5,536 nucleotides of DNA from Thermohalobaculum sp964475765 (lineage in GTDB: Bacteria; Pseudomonadota; Alphaproteobacteria; Rhodobacterales; Rhodobacteraceae), in the NCBI GenBank assembly GCA_964475765.1, contig CAYYZH010000252.1, positions 1-5,536 of the forward strand, written 5' to 3'. Position 1 is the first letter of the stretch, and each line of letters opens with the position of its first letter. The position numbers and the translations under genes were made by a program. The notes below the pieces were generated by a model. That model saw only the letters and a program-made list of their open reading frames with translations, was not told where the DNA came from and ran no database searches. Below, in pieces: positions 1 to 5,517 of this stretch.

Positions 1-212
1 GGCCATGTGCCCGCAAAGCTGGCGACAGCCATAGCACGCAGGCAGGGCAAGATGATGTCCGCCCGCCAATTCGCAGCGTCGACCCTTTTTTTCGGAGGAC
101 TGAGCAGGGGCAGCACGCGCAGCGCGGCGCGGGCGGCGATCAGGACCGCGTCTTCGCGGGGGCGGTCCTTGAGCCATGCCTCAAGCTCGTCGCGATTGTT
201 GATTTCTACCAA
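1..212 (-). CDS. Unrecognised small protein, C-terminus cut by window edge
   Basis: The minus strand reads from a TTG at 212 without a stop to the left edge, giving 70 residues. It begins VEINNRDELEAWLKDRPRED and continues with an Ala/Leu/Arg-rich helical stretch (AARAALRVLPLL, residues 26-37) and a Trp at 49. Third codon positions are strongly G/C from about residue 5 onward, and the composition is that of a soluble, charged, helical protein, so this strand is the coding one here. The start is uncertain. TTG 212 has a weak purine-rich AGGCGGGG about 8 nt upstream. The same frame stays open upstream to an ATG at 356, which would add 48 residues, but that stretch has less biased third positions. 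I have an impression of similar short hypothetical proteins in Rhodobacterales but cannot name a family or function. It is transcribed divergently from the spondin-domain gene. Confidence 0.6.
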   Translation of the reverse strand, partial: MVEINNRDELEAWLKDRPREDAVLIAARAALRVLPLLSPPKKRVDAANWRADIILPCLRAMAVASFAGTW

Positions 213-262
213 AAGGTGATCCCCGCCTGCTTCTTCGCGGGAGTGTCCCCGGTTGGGGCGGG

Positions 263-295
263 GTTGGTCAAGATCTGTCGGACGCCCTGACCAAC
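263..295. repeat. 8-bp perfect inverted repeat in divergent intergenic region
   Basis: GTTGGTCA at 263-270 is mirrored exactly by TGACCAAC at 288-295 across a 17-bp spacer. The arms could form a hairpin on either strand or be half-sites for a dimeric regulator. No U-tract follows on either strand, so a classical terminator is unlikely. It lies between the left-edge minus-strand gene and the spondin-domain gene, about 50 bp upstream of the TTG start at 212. If the left gene instead starts at ATG 356, the repeat is inside its coding region. Confidence 0.5.
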
Positions 296-447
296 ACGCA
301 ATTGCGCTTGTCAAATCACAACTCGGGCTGATCACAAACGCTGTTTTCACGCGCATGTCAGCCAGCGTGATCCCCCGTTCGTGGCACGGTCCGCGCGGGC
401 GCCGCGTGCGTCCGGTGTAGACGACATGACAAAGAAGACGAACCGAC

Positions 448-455
448 AAAGGGAG
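448..455 (+). promoter_or_regulatory. Ribosome binding site of the spondin-domain gene
   Basis: AAAGGGAG lies 8 nt before the ATG at 464 and fixes that start. The rest of the 213-463 intergenic region shows no convincing sigma-70 promoter. Confidence 0.7.
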
Positions 456-463
456 TTCAAACC

Positions 464-1297
464 ATGTCTTTCAAGTTGCGGACCGTTGTGGCCGCGTGTG
501 CGATCTGTTCAGCCGGGGCTGCGTCCGCTGCGTCGCTCAGCATCACGGTGACGAACAATCAGGGGGCGGACGGGTTGTCGCTGACGCCGCTTTACACGGC
601 GTTGCATGACGGCAGTTTCGATGCGTTCAATGTGGGCGACAGTGCGTCGCCGGGTGTTGAGCTGATTGCCGAGACCGGGATGCCGGGCACGGTTATGGCC
701 GAGCGTCTGGCGGCCGATCCGGGGTCGGTTGCCGAGTTCATCACGGCAGGTGCCCCGCCGCCGATCCAGCCGGGCGAGTCGTCGACGGTGACGATCGATG
801 TCGATCCGCTGTCGAACCGGTTTCTGACGTTCCTTGCGATGGTGCTGCCGTCGAATGACACGTTCATCGGGAATGACGATCCGACGGAGTTCGAGATTTT
901 CGATGCGATGGGGAACTTCCTCGGGCCGCAGTCGATCGAGGTGACGGGTCTGGATGTGTATGACGCGGGCACCGAGGCGAATGCGCTTTTGGGTTCGGCG
1001 TTCGTGGCTGGTGAGGACATCACGCTGGGCGGTCTCGAGGACGAGCCGATCTCCCCGGTGACCGTGGGCCGGACGGATCTGAGTGCGTTCATCGGTGCGG
1101 CGCTGCCCGATGGCCGGACGCTGGGGGCCGATGCGGTGAACGGGCTGTTGCTGGATCCGGGTGCGGTGAGCCTCCTGACCATCGACGTGGACTTCATTGC
1201 GCCGACCCCGGTGCCGCTGCCGGCCACTGCGCCGCTGTTGCTGTTTGGGCTGGGGGCTGTTGGTCTCTGGTCGCGTCGGCGCAAGCAGGCCGCCTGA
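464..1297 (+). CDS. Exported spondin-domain protein with VPLPA-CTERM sorting tail
   Basis: The 277-residue product opens with a Sec signal peptide: MSFKLR, a hydrophobic stretch, and a likely AxA-type cleavage near residues 20-23. Residues about 38-190 match the Spondin_N pattern as I know it (PF06468): LTPLYTALHDGSFDAFNVGD (39-58), then an ELIAETG segment (66-72), then a MVLPSNDTFIG segment (126-136). The C-terminus has VPLPA at 250-254, a single hydrophobic segment at about 255-270, and RRRK at 271-274. That three-part layout is the VPLPA-CTERM variant of PEP-CTERM signals. In Rhodobacteraceae such tails are thought to be handled by an exosortase-like enzyme and to mark surface or extracellular-matrix proteins. 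The predicted role is therefore an envelope or secreted protein, possibly in adhesion or matrix. That role is inference, since bacterial spondin-domain proteins are poorly characterised. A good ribosome binding site supports the ATG, and a stem-loop follows the stop. Confidence 0.88.
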   Translation: MSFKLRTVVAACAICSAGAASAASLSITVTNNQGADGLSLTPLYTALHDGSFDAFNVGDSASPGVELIAETGMPGTVMAERLAADPGSVAEFITAGAPPPIQPGESSTVTIDVDPLSNRFLTFLAMVLPSNDTFIGNDDPTEFEIFDAMGNFLGPQSIEVTGLDVYDAGTEANALLGSAFVAGEDITLGGLEDEPISPVTVGRTDLSAFIGAALPDGRTLGADAVNGLLLDPGAVSLLTIDVDFIAPTPVPLPATAPLLLFGLGAVGLWSRRRKQAA

Positions 1298-1306
1298 TTT
1301 GCCAAG

Positions 1307-1332
1307 TGGCCGCGCGCCGAGGTGCGCGGTCA
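1307..1332 (+). terminator. GC-rich stem-loop after the spondin-domain gene
   Basis: Starting 10 nt after the stop codon, TGGCCGCGC (1307-1315) pairs with GTGCGCGGTCA-side bases 1324-1332: nine base pairs including one G-U, with an eight-base loop that can pair further. No U-tract follows, so it may be a Rho-assisted terminator or an mRNA-stabilising 3' hairpin. It suggests that the spondin-domain gene and the downstream transporter gene are separate transcription units. Confidence 0.45.
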
Positions 1333-1405
1333 TGCACGGGCGGCTGGGAGTGGTCCCGTGACGTCGCCTCTTTCCGACATCTCCGATCCGTGAAACAAGC
1401 CGGGC

Positions 1406-2311
1406 ATGCGCGCGGTGCCCGATACCCCTCAGGCCGGTCTGGTGCTGGTGACGGTCGGGTTCCTGATCGCGCCGGGGCTGGATGTGTTTGCCAAGCTGCT
1501 GACGGCGAACCACACGCCGGGCATGGTCGGGCTGCTGAGGTTCTCGACCGCGAGCCTGATCCTGCTTTGCCTGCTGACAGTGCTGGGTGGGTGGAGCCGT
1601 CCGTCGCGCGGGCACCTCGTTGGCGGGCTGTTTCTGGGGCTCGCGCTGATCTCGATCAACGCGGCGCTCGAGGTGATGCCGATTGCCAATGCTCTGGCGA
1701 TCTTTTTTGTCGAACCGCTTGTGCTGACGGCCCTGTCGGCGCTGATCCTGAAGGAGCGGATCGGCTGGCGCCGGATCGCCGCGGTGGCGGTCGGTCTGAT
1801 CGGCGCGATGGTCGTGCTGAGGCCGAACCTTGCGGAATACGGCCCGGCAGCGGCCTGGCCTCTGGTCACAGCCCTTTGCTTTGCATGCTACATGCTCGTG
1901 ACGCGGGTGATGACGCTGGGCGGGCATCTTCTGGCGCTACAGTTCTGGACCTCATGCGCGGCCGTGATGGTCATCGGGACGATGGTTCTGCTGGCGCCCG
2001 CGGGGGTCGAGCACCTGCTCGCGCCGAGTTGGCCGACCGGCAGCGAATGGACATTAGTGCTGGCGATGGGCGCGCTGGGCGTCGTCGGTCATCAGACTTT
2101 GGCGCACGGGCTTAAGCGGGCCGAGGCGAGCCTGATCGCCCCGATGCAGTATCTCGAAATCGTCTCCGGCACACTATTCGGCTGGTGGGTCTTTTCCGAC
2201 TTCCCCGATTTCTGGACGTGGGTCGGGACGGGGATCATCGTCTCCTCGGGCATCTATGTCCTGCATCGTGAGCGGCAGCTCGGACGGAAGCGCAAGACGT
2301 CAGCGCACTAG
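1406..2311 (+). CDS. EamA-domain (DMT superfamily) inner-membrane transporter
   Basis: The 301-residue product has about ten hydrophobic segments (near residues 10-30, 38-60, 70-88, 95-115, 122-139, 147-167, 176-197, 216-231, 242-263 and 270-287), arranged as two five-helix EamA repeats. Hallmarks include ILKERIGWRRIAAVAVGLIG (114-133) leading into a VVLRP helix end (136-140), which is the typical close of the first repeat. The second repeat has APMQYLEIVSG (245-255). The basic C-terminus (RERQLGRKRK) should be cytoplasmic. Length and topology fit drug/metabolite exporters of this family, whose substrates include amino acids, nucleotides and other metabolites. The substrate here cannot be inferred. 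An in-frame TGA at 1391 bounds the start, and ATG 1406 is the first ATG, though it lacks a clear ribosome binding site; GTG 1442 is an alternative. The gene ends in the same CTAG as the convergent lipoprotein gene. Confidence 0.88.
   Translation: MRAVPDTPQAGLVLVTVGFLIAPGLDVFAKLLTANHTPGMVGLLRFSTASLILLCLLTVLGGWSRPSRGHLVGGLFLGLALISINAALEVMPIANALAIFFVEPLVLTALSALILKERIGWRRIAAVAVGLIGAMVVLRPNLAEYGPAAAWPLVTALCFACYMLVTRVMTLGGHLLALQFWTSCAAVMVIGTMVLLAPAGVEHLLAPSWPTGSEWTLVLAMGALGVVGHQTLAHGLKRAEASLIAPMQYLEIVSGTLFGWWVFSDFPDFWTWVGTGIIVSSGIYVLHRERQLGRKRKTSAH
2308..2311. other. Shared CTAG: overlapping convergent stop codons
   Basis: The palindrome CTAG supplies TAG for the plus-strand EamA gene (2309-2311) and TAG for the minus-strand lipoprotein gene (2308-2310). 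The genes overlap by four bases, with no space for a terminator between them, so each transcript must end inside the opposing gene or further on. Confidence 0.9.
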
Positions 2312-2679
2312 CATTGGGAAATTCGACCCTGGATCGCTCGGGTCAGCGCGTTACTGCCGTCGAGCTGATAATAGATCGTCTTCTTGGTCACACAGAAATC
2401 GCGGACCACGCGGTGCTGGGTCAGCCACCATTCCCGCTCGGCCTGCAGGGCATAGACCAGTGGCTCGCCAGGATCGCGGCGCAACTCGGCCTCCGATTGC
2501 AGAACCCGCGGCCCCGGTCCATAGCCGCGTTTATAGAACCAGCTCTCCAGATCGATCACCGAGGTACCGGGCGGCGGCACAGGCTCAGGGAAGGCGCCGA
2601 AATTCGCGATGTCGGATGTATACGGCACCCGGCATCCGGCCAGAGCCAGCGCCGCAAGCGCGATGAAAGCGAAACGCAT
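2308..2679 (-). CDS. Small predicted outer-membrane lipoprotein of unknown function
   Basis: The 123-residue product starts MRFAFIALAALALAGC. This is a short n-region, a hydrophobic core, and a lipobox LAGC with the lipidated Cys at 16. Position +2 is Arg rather than Asp, so outer-membrane sorting is expected. The mature part has a Pro-rich linker (PEPVPPPG, 31-38) followed by a compact domain with aromatic residues (ESWFYKRGYGPGPRVL, 45-60; EREWWLTQHR, 81-90). It has two further cysteines, C96 and C123, the last residue, which could pair in the periplasm. An in-frame ATG 42 bases upstream would add 14 residues before the signal peptide. I reject it because GGGAG sits 7 nt before the inner ATG and because a lipoprotein signal should be N-terminal. 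The gene is convergent with the EamA gene and divergent from the LacI-type gene. I do not recognise the family. Confidence 0.8.
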   Translation of the reverse strand: MRFAFIALAALALAGCRVPYTSDIANFGAFPEPVPPPGTSVIDLESWFYKRGYGPGPRVLQSEAELRRDPGEPLVYALQAEREWWLTQHRVVRDFCVTKKTIYYQLDGSNALTRAIQGRISQC

Positions 2680-2686
2680 CCGGGTT

Positions 2687-2691
2687 CTCCC
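2687..2691 (-). promoter_or_regulatory. Ribosome binding site that decides the lipoprotein start
   Basis: Read on the minus strand, GGGAG lies 7 nt before the ATG at 2679. It selects the start that puts the lipoprotein signal peptide at the N-terminus over the longer frame from 2721. Confidence 0.7.
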
Positions 2692-2813
2692 GTCAATCTG
2701 AACGGGGAGGGGGAATCGCACGCGCGGGTTTAGATTCTGCTAACGCCGCCCCCCGGATTCAACCTCAGAGCCCGTCGTCAGAAGCTTGAGATTGCCCCTC
2801 CAGCGATTTCGAA

Positions 2814-2829
2814 TGATTGACGTACCTCA
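2814..2829. promoter_or_regulatory. Candidate auto-operator of the LacI-type repressor
   Basis: TGATTGACGTACCTCA matches the better palindrome at 4033-4048 in 13 of 16 positions, including the whole right part ACGTACCTCA and the central CG. Its own dyad symmetry is weaker (5 of 8 pairs). It covers the candidate -35 element TTGACG, so a bound repressor would block polymerase. A second partial match, TCAGGCACG at 2827-2835, resembles the left half of the same operator and overlaps it by three bases. Confidence 0.6.
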
Positions 2830-2845
2830 GGCACGCCTCTACGGT
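2817..2845 (+). promoter_or_regulatory. Candidate sigma-70 promoter of the LacI-type gene
   Basis: TTGACG (2817-2822) matches the -35 consensus in five of six positions. With a 17-bp spacer, TACGGT (2840-2845) is a weak -10 (three of six). Transcription would start roughly 15 bases before the ATG, so the leader would be very short. That fits the lack of a strong ribosome binding site. Confidence 0.4.
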
Positions 2846-2866
2846 TCCGCCTCTTGAGATAGACCC

Positions 2867-3892
2867 ATGAACAAACCGACCGTCCACGATATTGCCCGCG
2901 AAGCCGGTGTCAGCCTGGCAACGGTGGACCGTGTTCTGAACGCGCGGCCCGGCGTGCGAGAGAACACTGTCGTCAAAGTCCAGAGCGCCGTTGCGCGGCT
3001 CGGCTATGTGCGGGACACGTCGGCGGCGAACCTGTCGCGTCAACGCCAATACAAGTTTGCCTTTCTGCTGCCGGAGGGTGCGGGGCAGTTTGCGACGACC
3101 CTGAGGGCCGCGGTGCGCGAAGCCGGCAAGTCCCAGATTGCGGATCGCGTGCAGATGAAGGTGCACGATATCCCTGCGCATGACCCGCACGCGATTGTGC
3201 GCAAGCTGCGTCAGCTCGCGGCGAGCGACCTCGATGGCGTCGCGATCATGGCGCAGGAAACGCCGCAGGTCCGGGATGCGATTTCCCGGCTGAAAGAGAA
3301 CGGGACAGCGGTCGTGGCGCTTGTCTCGGACCTTCCAAACACCGCTCGCGATAACTTTGTGGGTATCGACAATATCGCGGCTGGGCGTACAGCAGGGCTG
3401 CTTATGGGCCGATTTCTGGCGCAAAACGGCGAGATTCTGGTCGTGACGAACTCGATGCAGTCGCATGACAGTCTGGAGCGGCGGCTGGGGTTCGACACCG
3501 TACTGGCCTCCGAGTTTCCGCATCTGACAGTGCTGCCGTCGATCGAGACCTTCGACGATGCAGGTCGTGCAGCGCGGGTGATCCACGAGGTTGTGACCGA
3601 ACGCCCAGCGCTGGCCGGGGTCTATCTGATGGGGCTCGGCAATGCACCGTTGCTGGATGCACTGCGCGGGACTGAACGACTGAGCGAGCTCACCGTTCTG
3701 GCGCATGAGTTGACGCCCGCGACGCGCCAGGCGCTCATGGCAGACGAGATCGCGGCGGTGATCATGCAGGACACCGGCCACCTCGTGCGAAGCGCGATGC
3801 GGATCCTGCGCGCGGTCTGCGACAGCCAGCCGATTTTCGGGGCGCAGGAGCGGATTCGAATCGAAGTGATCCTTCGGGAAAACCTGCCCTGA
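2867..3892 (+). CDS. LacI-family transcriptional regulator of sugar transport
   Basis: The 341-residue protein is the usual length for the family. Residues 4-24 form the N-terminal helix-turn-helix (TVHDIAREAGVSLATVDRVLN). The numbering matches E. coli LacI directly: L17, A18 and R22 sit at the recognition-helix positions, and Asp replaces the common Ser at 21. The hinge contains N55-L56; Leu56 is the residue that family members wedge into the operator's central step. Residues about 60-340 are a periplasmic-binding-protein-like effector domain (KFAFLLPEG, 62-70; DGVAIMAQ; FVGIDNIAAGRTAG), which normally binds a sugar or sugar derivative and controls DNA binding. An in-frame TGA at 2855 bounds the start. 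The gene lies 269 bp upstream of, and on the same strand as, the sugar-binding protein gene. Matching operators stand before both genes, so it probably represses both. The inducer is unknown. Confidence 0.9.
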   Translation: MNKPTVHDIAREAGVSLATVDRVLNARPGVRENTVVKVQSAVARLGYVRDTSAANLSRQRQYKFAFLLPEGAGQFATTLRAAVREAGKSQIADRVQMKVHDIPAHDPHAIVRKLRQLAASDLDGVAIMAQETPQVRDAISRLKENGTAVVALVSDLPNTARDNFVGIDNIAAGRTAGLLMGRFLAQNGEILVVTNSMQSHDSLERRLGFDTVLASEFPHLTVLPSIETFDDAGRAARVIHEVVTERPALAGVYLMGLGNAPLLDALRGTERLSELTVLAHELTPATRQALMADEIAAVIMQDTGHLVRSAMRILRAVCDSQPIFGAQERIRIEVILRENLP

Positions 3893-3897
3893 CTGCG

Positions 3898-3931
3898 AAA
3901 CCTGCCTGAAGAGCGACGGTTTGGCAGATTT
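3898..3931 (+). terminator. Possible terminator of the LacI-type gene
   Basis: AAACCTGCC (3898-3906) pairs with GGCAGATTT (3923-3931), with one mismatch in nine, across a 16-base loop. It starts six bases after the stop codon. The T-run is only three long and the loop is large, so termination strength is doubtful. Other alternative pairings exist in 3911-3955. Confidence 0.3.
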
Positions 3932-3971
3932 GCCCGCCTCTTCGGGAGCCGTCTCAGCGCGGAAATTCCGA

Positions 3972-3994
3972 CAGTCATATCATGCATTTGACTG
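3972..3994. repeat. Second dyad upstream of the binding-protein gene
   Basis: CAGTCA (3972-3977) is mirrored by TGACTG (3989-3994), and the inner AT pairs also match, giving 8 of 11 pairs around a centre at 3983. It does not resemble the 4033-4048 operator. It may be the site of another regulator or a small hairpin. It overlaps a possible -35 (TTGACT, 3988-3993) that lacks a convincing -10. Confidence 0.4.
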
Positions 3995-4032
3995 GCGTTG
4001 GCAGTGGTGAAGCGATGAGCGCCGATGATTTT

Positions 4033-4048
4033 TGAGGCACGTACCTCA
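4033..4048. promoter_or_regulatory. LacI-type operator upstream of the binding-protein gene
   Basis: TGAGGCACGTACCTCA is a 16-bp palindrome with 7 of 8 pairs matching and a central CpG, the architecture of operators such as that of PurR. Symmetry extends outward: over 4028-4053, 11 of 13 pairs match. It stands 113 bp before the start codon of the binding-protein gene, and its right half recurs upstream of the repressor gene. The promoter itself is not clear from sequence. The operator could overlap it or lie just downstream. Confidence 0.75.
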
Positions 4049-4133
4049 GAAATTCCTCGACTCCAAGGGGACCCCTGATCTAAGCACGAAGCACGCGCCC
4101 GCAGTTGTGATGAGGCGCGACAATCATGGAAAT

Positions 4134-4147
4134 CGTCCGTTCGGACG
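4134..4147 (+). other. Leader stem-loop next to the ribosome binding site
   Basis: CGTCC (4134-4138) pairs with GGACG (4143-4147) around the loop GTTC. The stem ends on the first base of the ribosome binding site GGGAGGAG, so it could stabilise the leader or modestly tune access by ribosomes. There is no sign of a riboswitch. Confidence 0.4.
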
Positions 4148-4154
4148 GGAGGAG
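4147..4154 (+). promoter_or_regulatory. Strong ribosome binding site that decides the start at 4162
   Basis: GGGAGGAG lies 7 nt before the ATG at 4162. It would fall inside the coding sequence if the earlier in-frame ATG at 4126 were used, so the later start is preferred. Confidence 0.8.
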
Positions 4155-4161
4155 ACGACCG

Positions 4162-5487
4162 ATGAGCATGACGCGATGGGCAGCCGCCGGGCTGCTGGCC
4201 CTCGGCGGCGGAGCCGTGGCTACCCCTGACGCCAAAGCTGACGATCTGACGCTGTGTTGGGCAGCGTGGGATCCGGCAAATGCCCTGATCGAGCTGTCGA
4301 AGGATTTCGAGGCCAAGTCCGGGCACAACATGAGCTTCGAGTTCGTGCCGTGGCCGAACTTTGCCGACCGGATGCTGAACGAGCTGAACTCGGGCGGGCA
4401 GCTCTGCGATCTGCTGATCGGCGACAGCCAGTGGATCGGACTGGGTGCCGAGGCCGGGCATTACATCAAGCTGAATGACTTCTTCGAGGCCAACAACATC
4501 ACCATGGATGACTTCATCCCGGCGACCGTGACGGGGTATTCGGAGTGGCCGAAAGGCACGCCAAACTACTGGGCGCTGCCGGCGTTTGGCGATGTGGTCG
4601 GCTGGACCTATCGCAAGGACTGGTTCGAGCGGCCTGAGCTGCAGGCCGAGTTCAAGGAAAAACATGGCCGCGATCTGGCGCCTCCCGCCTCGCTCGCCGA
4701 GTTGAAGGACATCGCGGCGTTCTTCCAGGGCCGCGATATCGACGGCACCACGGTCTATGGCGCGGCGATTTACACCGAGCGCGGTTCCGAAGGGATTACG
4801 ATGGGCGTGACCAACGCGCTCTACAACTATGGCTTCAGCTATGGAACGGCGGACGAGCCCTACAAGCTGGAGGGTGTGGTGAACTCGCCCGAGGCCGTAG
4901 CAGGACTGGAGTTCTACAAGGAGCTCTACGACTGTTGTGTGCCGCCGGGATCGTCCGACTGGTACATGTCGGAGAACATCGACGCCTATAAATCGGGACA
5001 GGTGGCGCTGCAGATGAACTTCGCGTTCATCTGGCCGGGCGTGCATGCGGATCCAAATGTGGGCGGCGAAAAGTCGGGCTACTTCCCCAATCCTGCCGGG
5101 CCGAATGGGCATTTTGCTCAGCTTGGCGGACAGGGCATCTCGGTGGTTTCCTACTCTGACAGTCAGGACGCGGCGCTGGAGTACATTCAGTGGTTCGCTC
5201 AGCCGGATATCCAGGCGAAGTGGTGGGAGCTGGGTGGCTACTCCGCGCTGAAGGCGGTGGTCGAAGATCCGGGCTTTGCGTCGAGCCAGCCCTATGCTCA
5301 GACCTTCCTCGACAGCATGGCGATCGTGAAGGACTTCTGGGCGGAGCCTGCCTATGCCTCGCTGCTGCTGTCCATGCAGGACCGGGTGCACAAGTTCGTT
5401 GTGGCCGGTGAAGGCACAGCACAAGAGGCGCTGGACGGTCTGGTCAAGGACTGGACGGAAGTCTTCGAAGACGAAGGCAAGCTCTAG
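4162..5487 (+). CDS. Periplasmic carbohydrate-binding protein of an ABC transporter
   Basis: The 441-residue product fits family-1 extracellular solute-binding proteins (CUT1-type sugar importers). A Sec signal peptide, MSMTRWAAAGLLALGGGAVA, ends at DAKA, with cleavage predicted after residue 26. The mature N-terminus shows the family pattern of a first strand (LTLCWAAWD, 30-38), a helix and second strand (FEFVPWPNFADRMLNEL, 59-75), then DLLIGDSQWIG (83-93), a typical edge of the ligand cleft. WALPAFGDVVGWTYRKDWF (137-155) is the domain-crossover segment seen in this family. Fifteen tryptophans suit stacking on sugar rings. Cysteines at 32, 82, 258 and 259 could form disulfides in the periplasm. 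An upstream in-frame ATG at 4126 would add 12 charged residues before the signal peptide and lacks support. The product should deliver its sugar to two permeases and an ATPase, presumably encoded downstream. Regulation by the adjacent LacI-type protein is likely. The substrate is not identifiable. Confidence 0.92.
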   Translation: MSMTRWAAAGLLALGGGAVATPDAKADDLTLCWAAWDPANALIELSKDFEAKSGHNMSFEFVPWPNFADRMLNELNSGGQLCDLLIGDSQWIGLGAEAGHYIKLNDFFEANNITMDDFIPATVTGYSEWPKGTPNYWALPAFGDVVGWTYRKDWFERPELQAEFKEKHGRDLAPPASLAELKDIAAFFQGRDIDGTTVYGAAIYTERGSEGITMGVTNALYNYGFSYGTADEPYKLEGVVNSPEAVAGLEFYKELYDCCVPPGSSDWYMSENIDAYKSGQVALQMNFAFIWPGVHADPNVGGEKSGYFPNPAGPNGHFAQLGGQGISVVSYSDSQDAALEYIQWFAQPDIQAKWWELGGYSALKAVVEDPGFASSQPYAQTFLDSMAIVKDFWAEPAYASLLLSMQDRVHKFVVAGEGTAQEALDGLVKDWTEVFEDEGKL

Positions 5488-5499
5488 GTACAGCACCTT

Positions 5500-5517
5500 G
5501 GGTGGGGGCACTCACCC
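5500..5517 (+). terminator. Hairpin after the binding-protein gene
   Basis: GGGTGGG (5500-5506) pairs with CTCACCC (5511-5517), including one G-U pair, around the loop GGCA, 12 nt after the stop codon. No U-tract follows. Such hairpins after binding-protein genes often protect the upstream mRNA and reduce read-through into permease genes, giving more binding protein than permease. AAAGGA at 5530-5535, at the window edge, could be the ribosome binding site of the next gene. Confidence 0.4.

Noticed and set aside
7..219. Plus-strand 70-codon frame at the left edge
   Set aside because: Its product is Ser/Arg/Ala-rich and featureless, while the minus strand of the same stretch shows strong codon bias and a sensible protein.
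308..336. TTGTCA and ATCACA at 17-bp spacing as a promoter for the spondin-domain gene
   Set aside because: The -10 match is poor and the start codon is about 125 bp further on; there is no other support.
315..337. Direct repeat ATCACAA (315-321 and 331-337)
   Set aside because: Seven bases repeated twice can arise by chance, and no further copy or symmetry supports a binding-site array.
509..1927. Minus-strand open frame of 472 codons
   Set aside because: It spans antisense across both the spondin-domain and EamA genes, which have clear protein features, and its product is a low-complexity Arg/Gln/His-rich sequence.
1306..2115. Plus-strand open frame of 269 codons overlapping the EamA gene
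   Set aside because: It is an off-frame reading of the EamA gene, rich in Arg, Gly and Asp. The other frame has ten membrane helices and family motifs.
2314..2733. Plus-strand 139-codon frame opposite the lipoprotein gene
   Set aside because: The minus strand has a lipoprotein signal peptide, lipobox and ribosome binding site; the plus frame has none of these.
2765..3781. Minus-strand open frame of 338 codons opposite the LacI-type gene
   Set aside because: The plus strand encodes an unmistakable LacI-family protein here, and the antisense product has no recognisable features.
4066..4076. Palindrome AGGGGACCCCT in the leader of the binding-protein gene
   Set aside because: A one-base loop cannot form a hairpin, and the short G/C palindrome has no partner site nearby.
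4049..4161. Possible riboswitch in the leader of the binding-protein gene
   Set aside because: Only one small hairpin is visible, with no conserved riboswitch core, and a repressor operator already explains regulation.
3622..5511. Minus-strand open frame of 629 codons opposite the binding-protein gene
   Set aside because: It lies antisense to two well-supported genes. The translation is rich in Arg, His and Gln without domain pattern, as expected when a high-G+C gene is read on the wrong strand.
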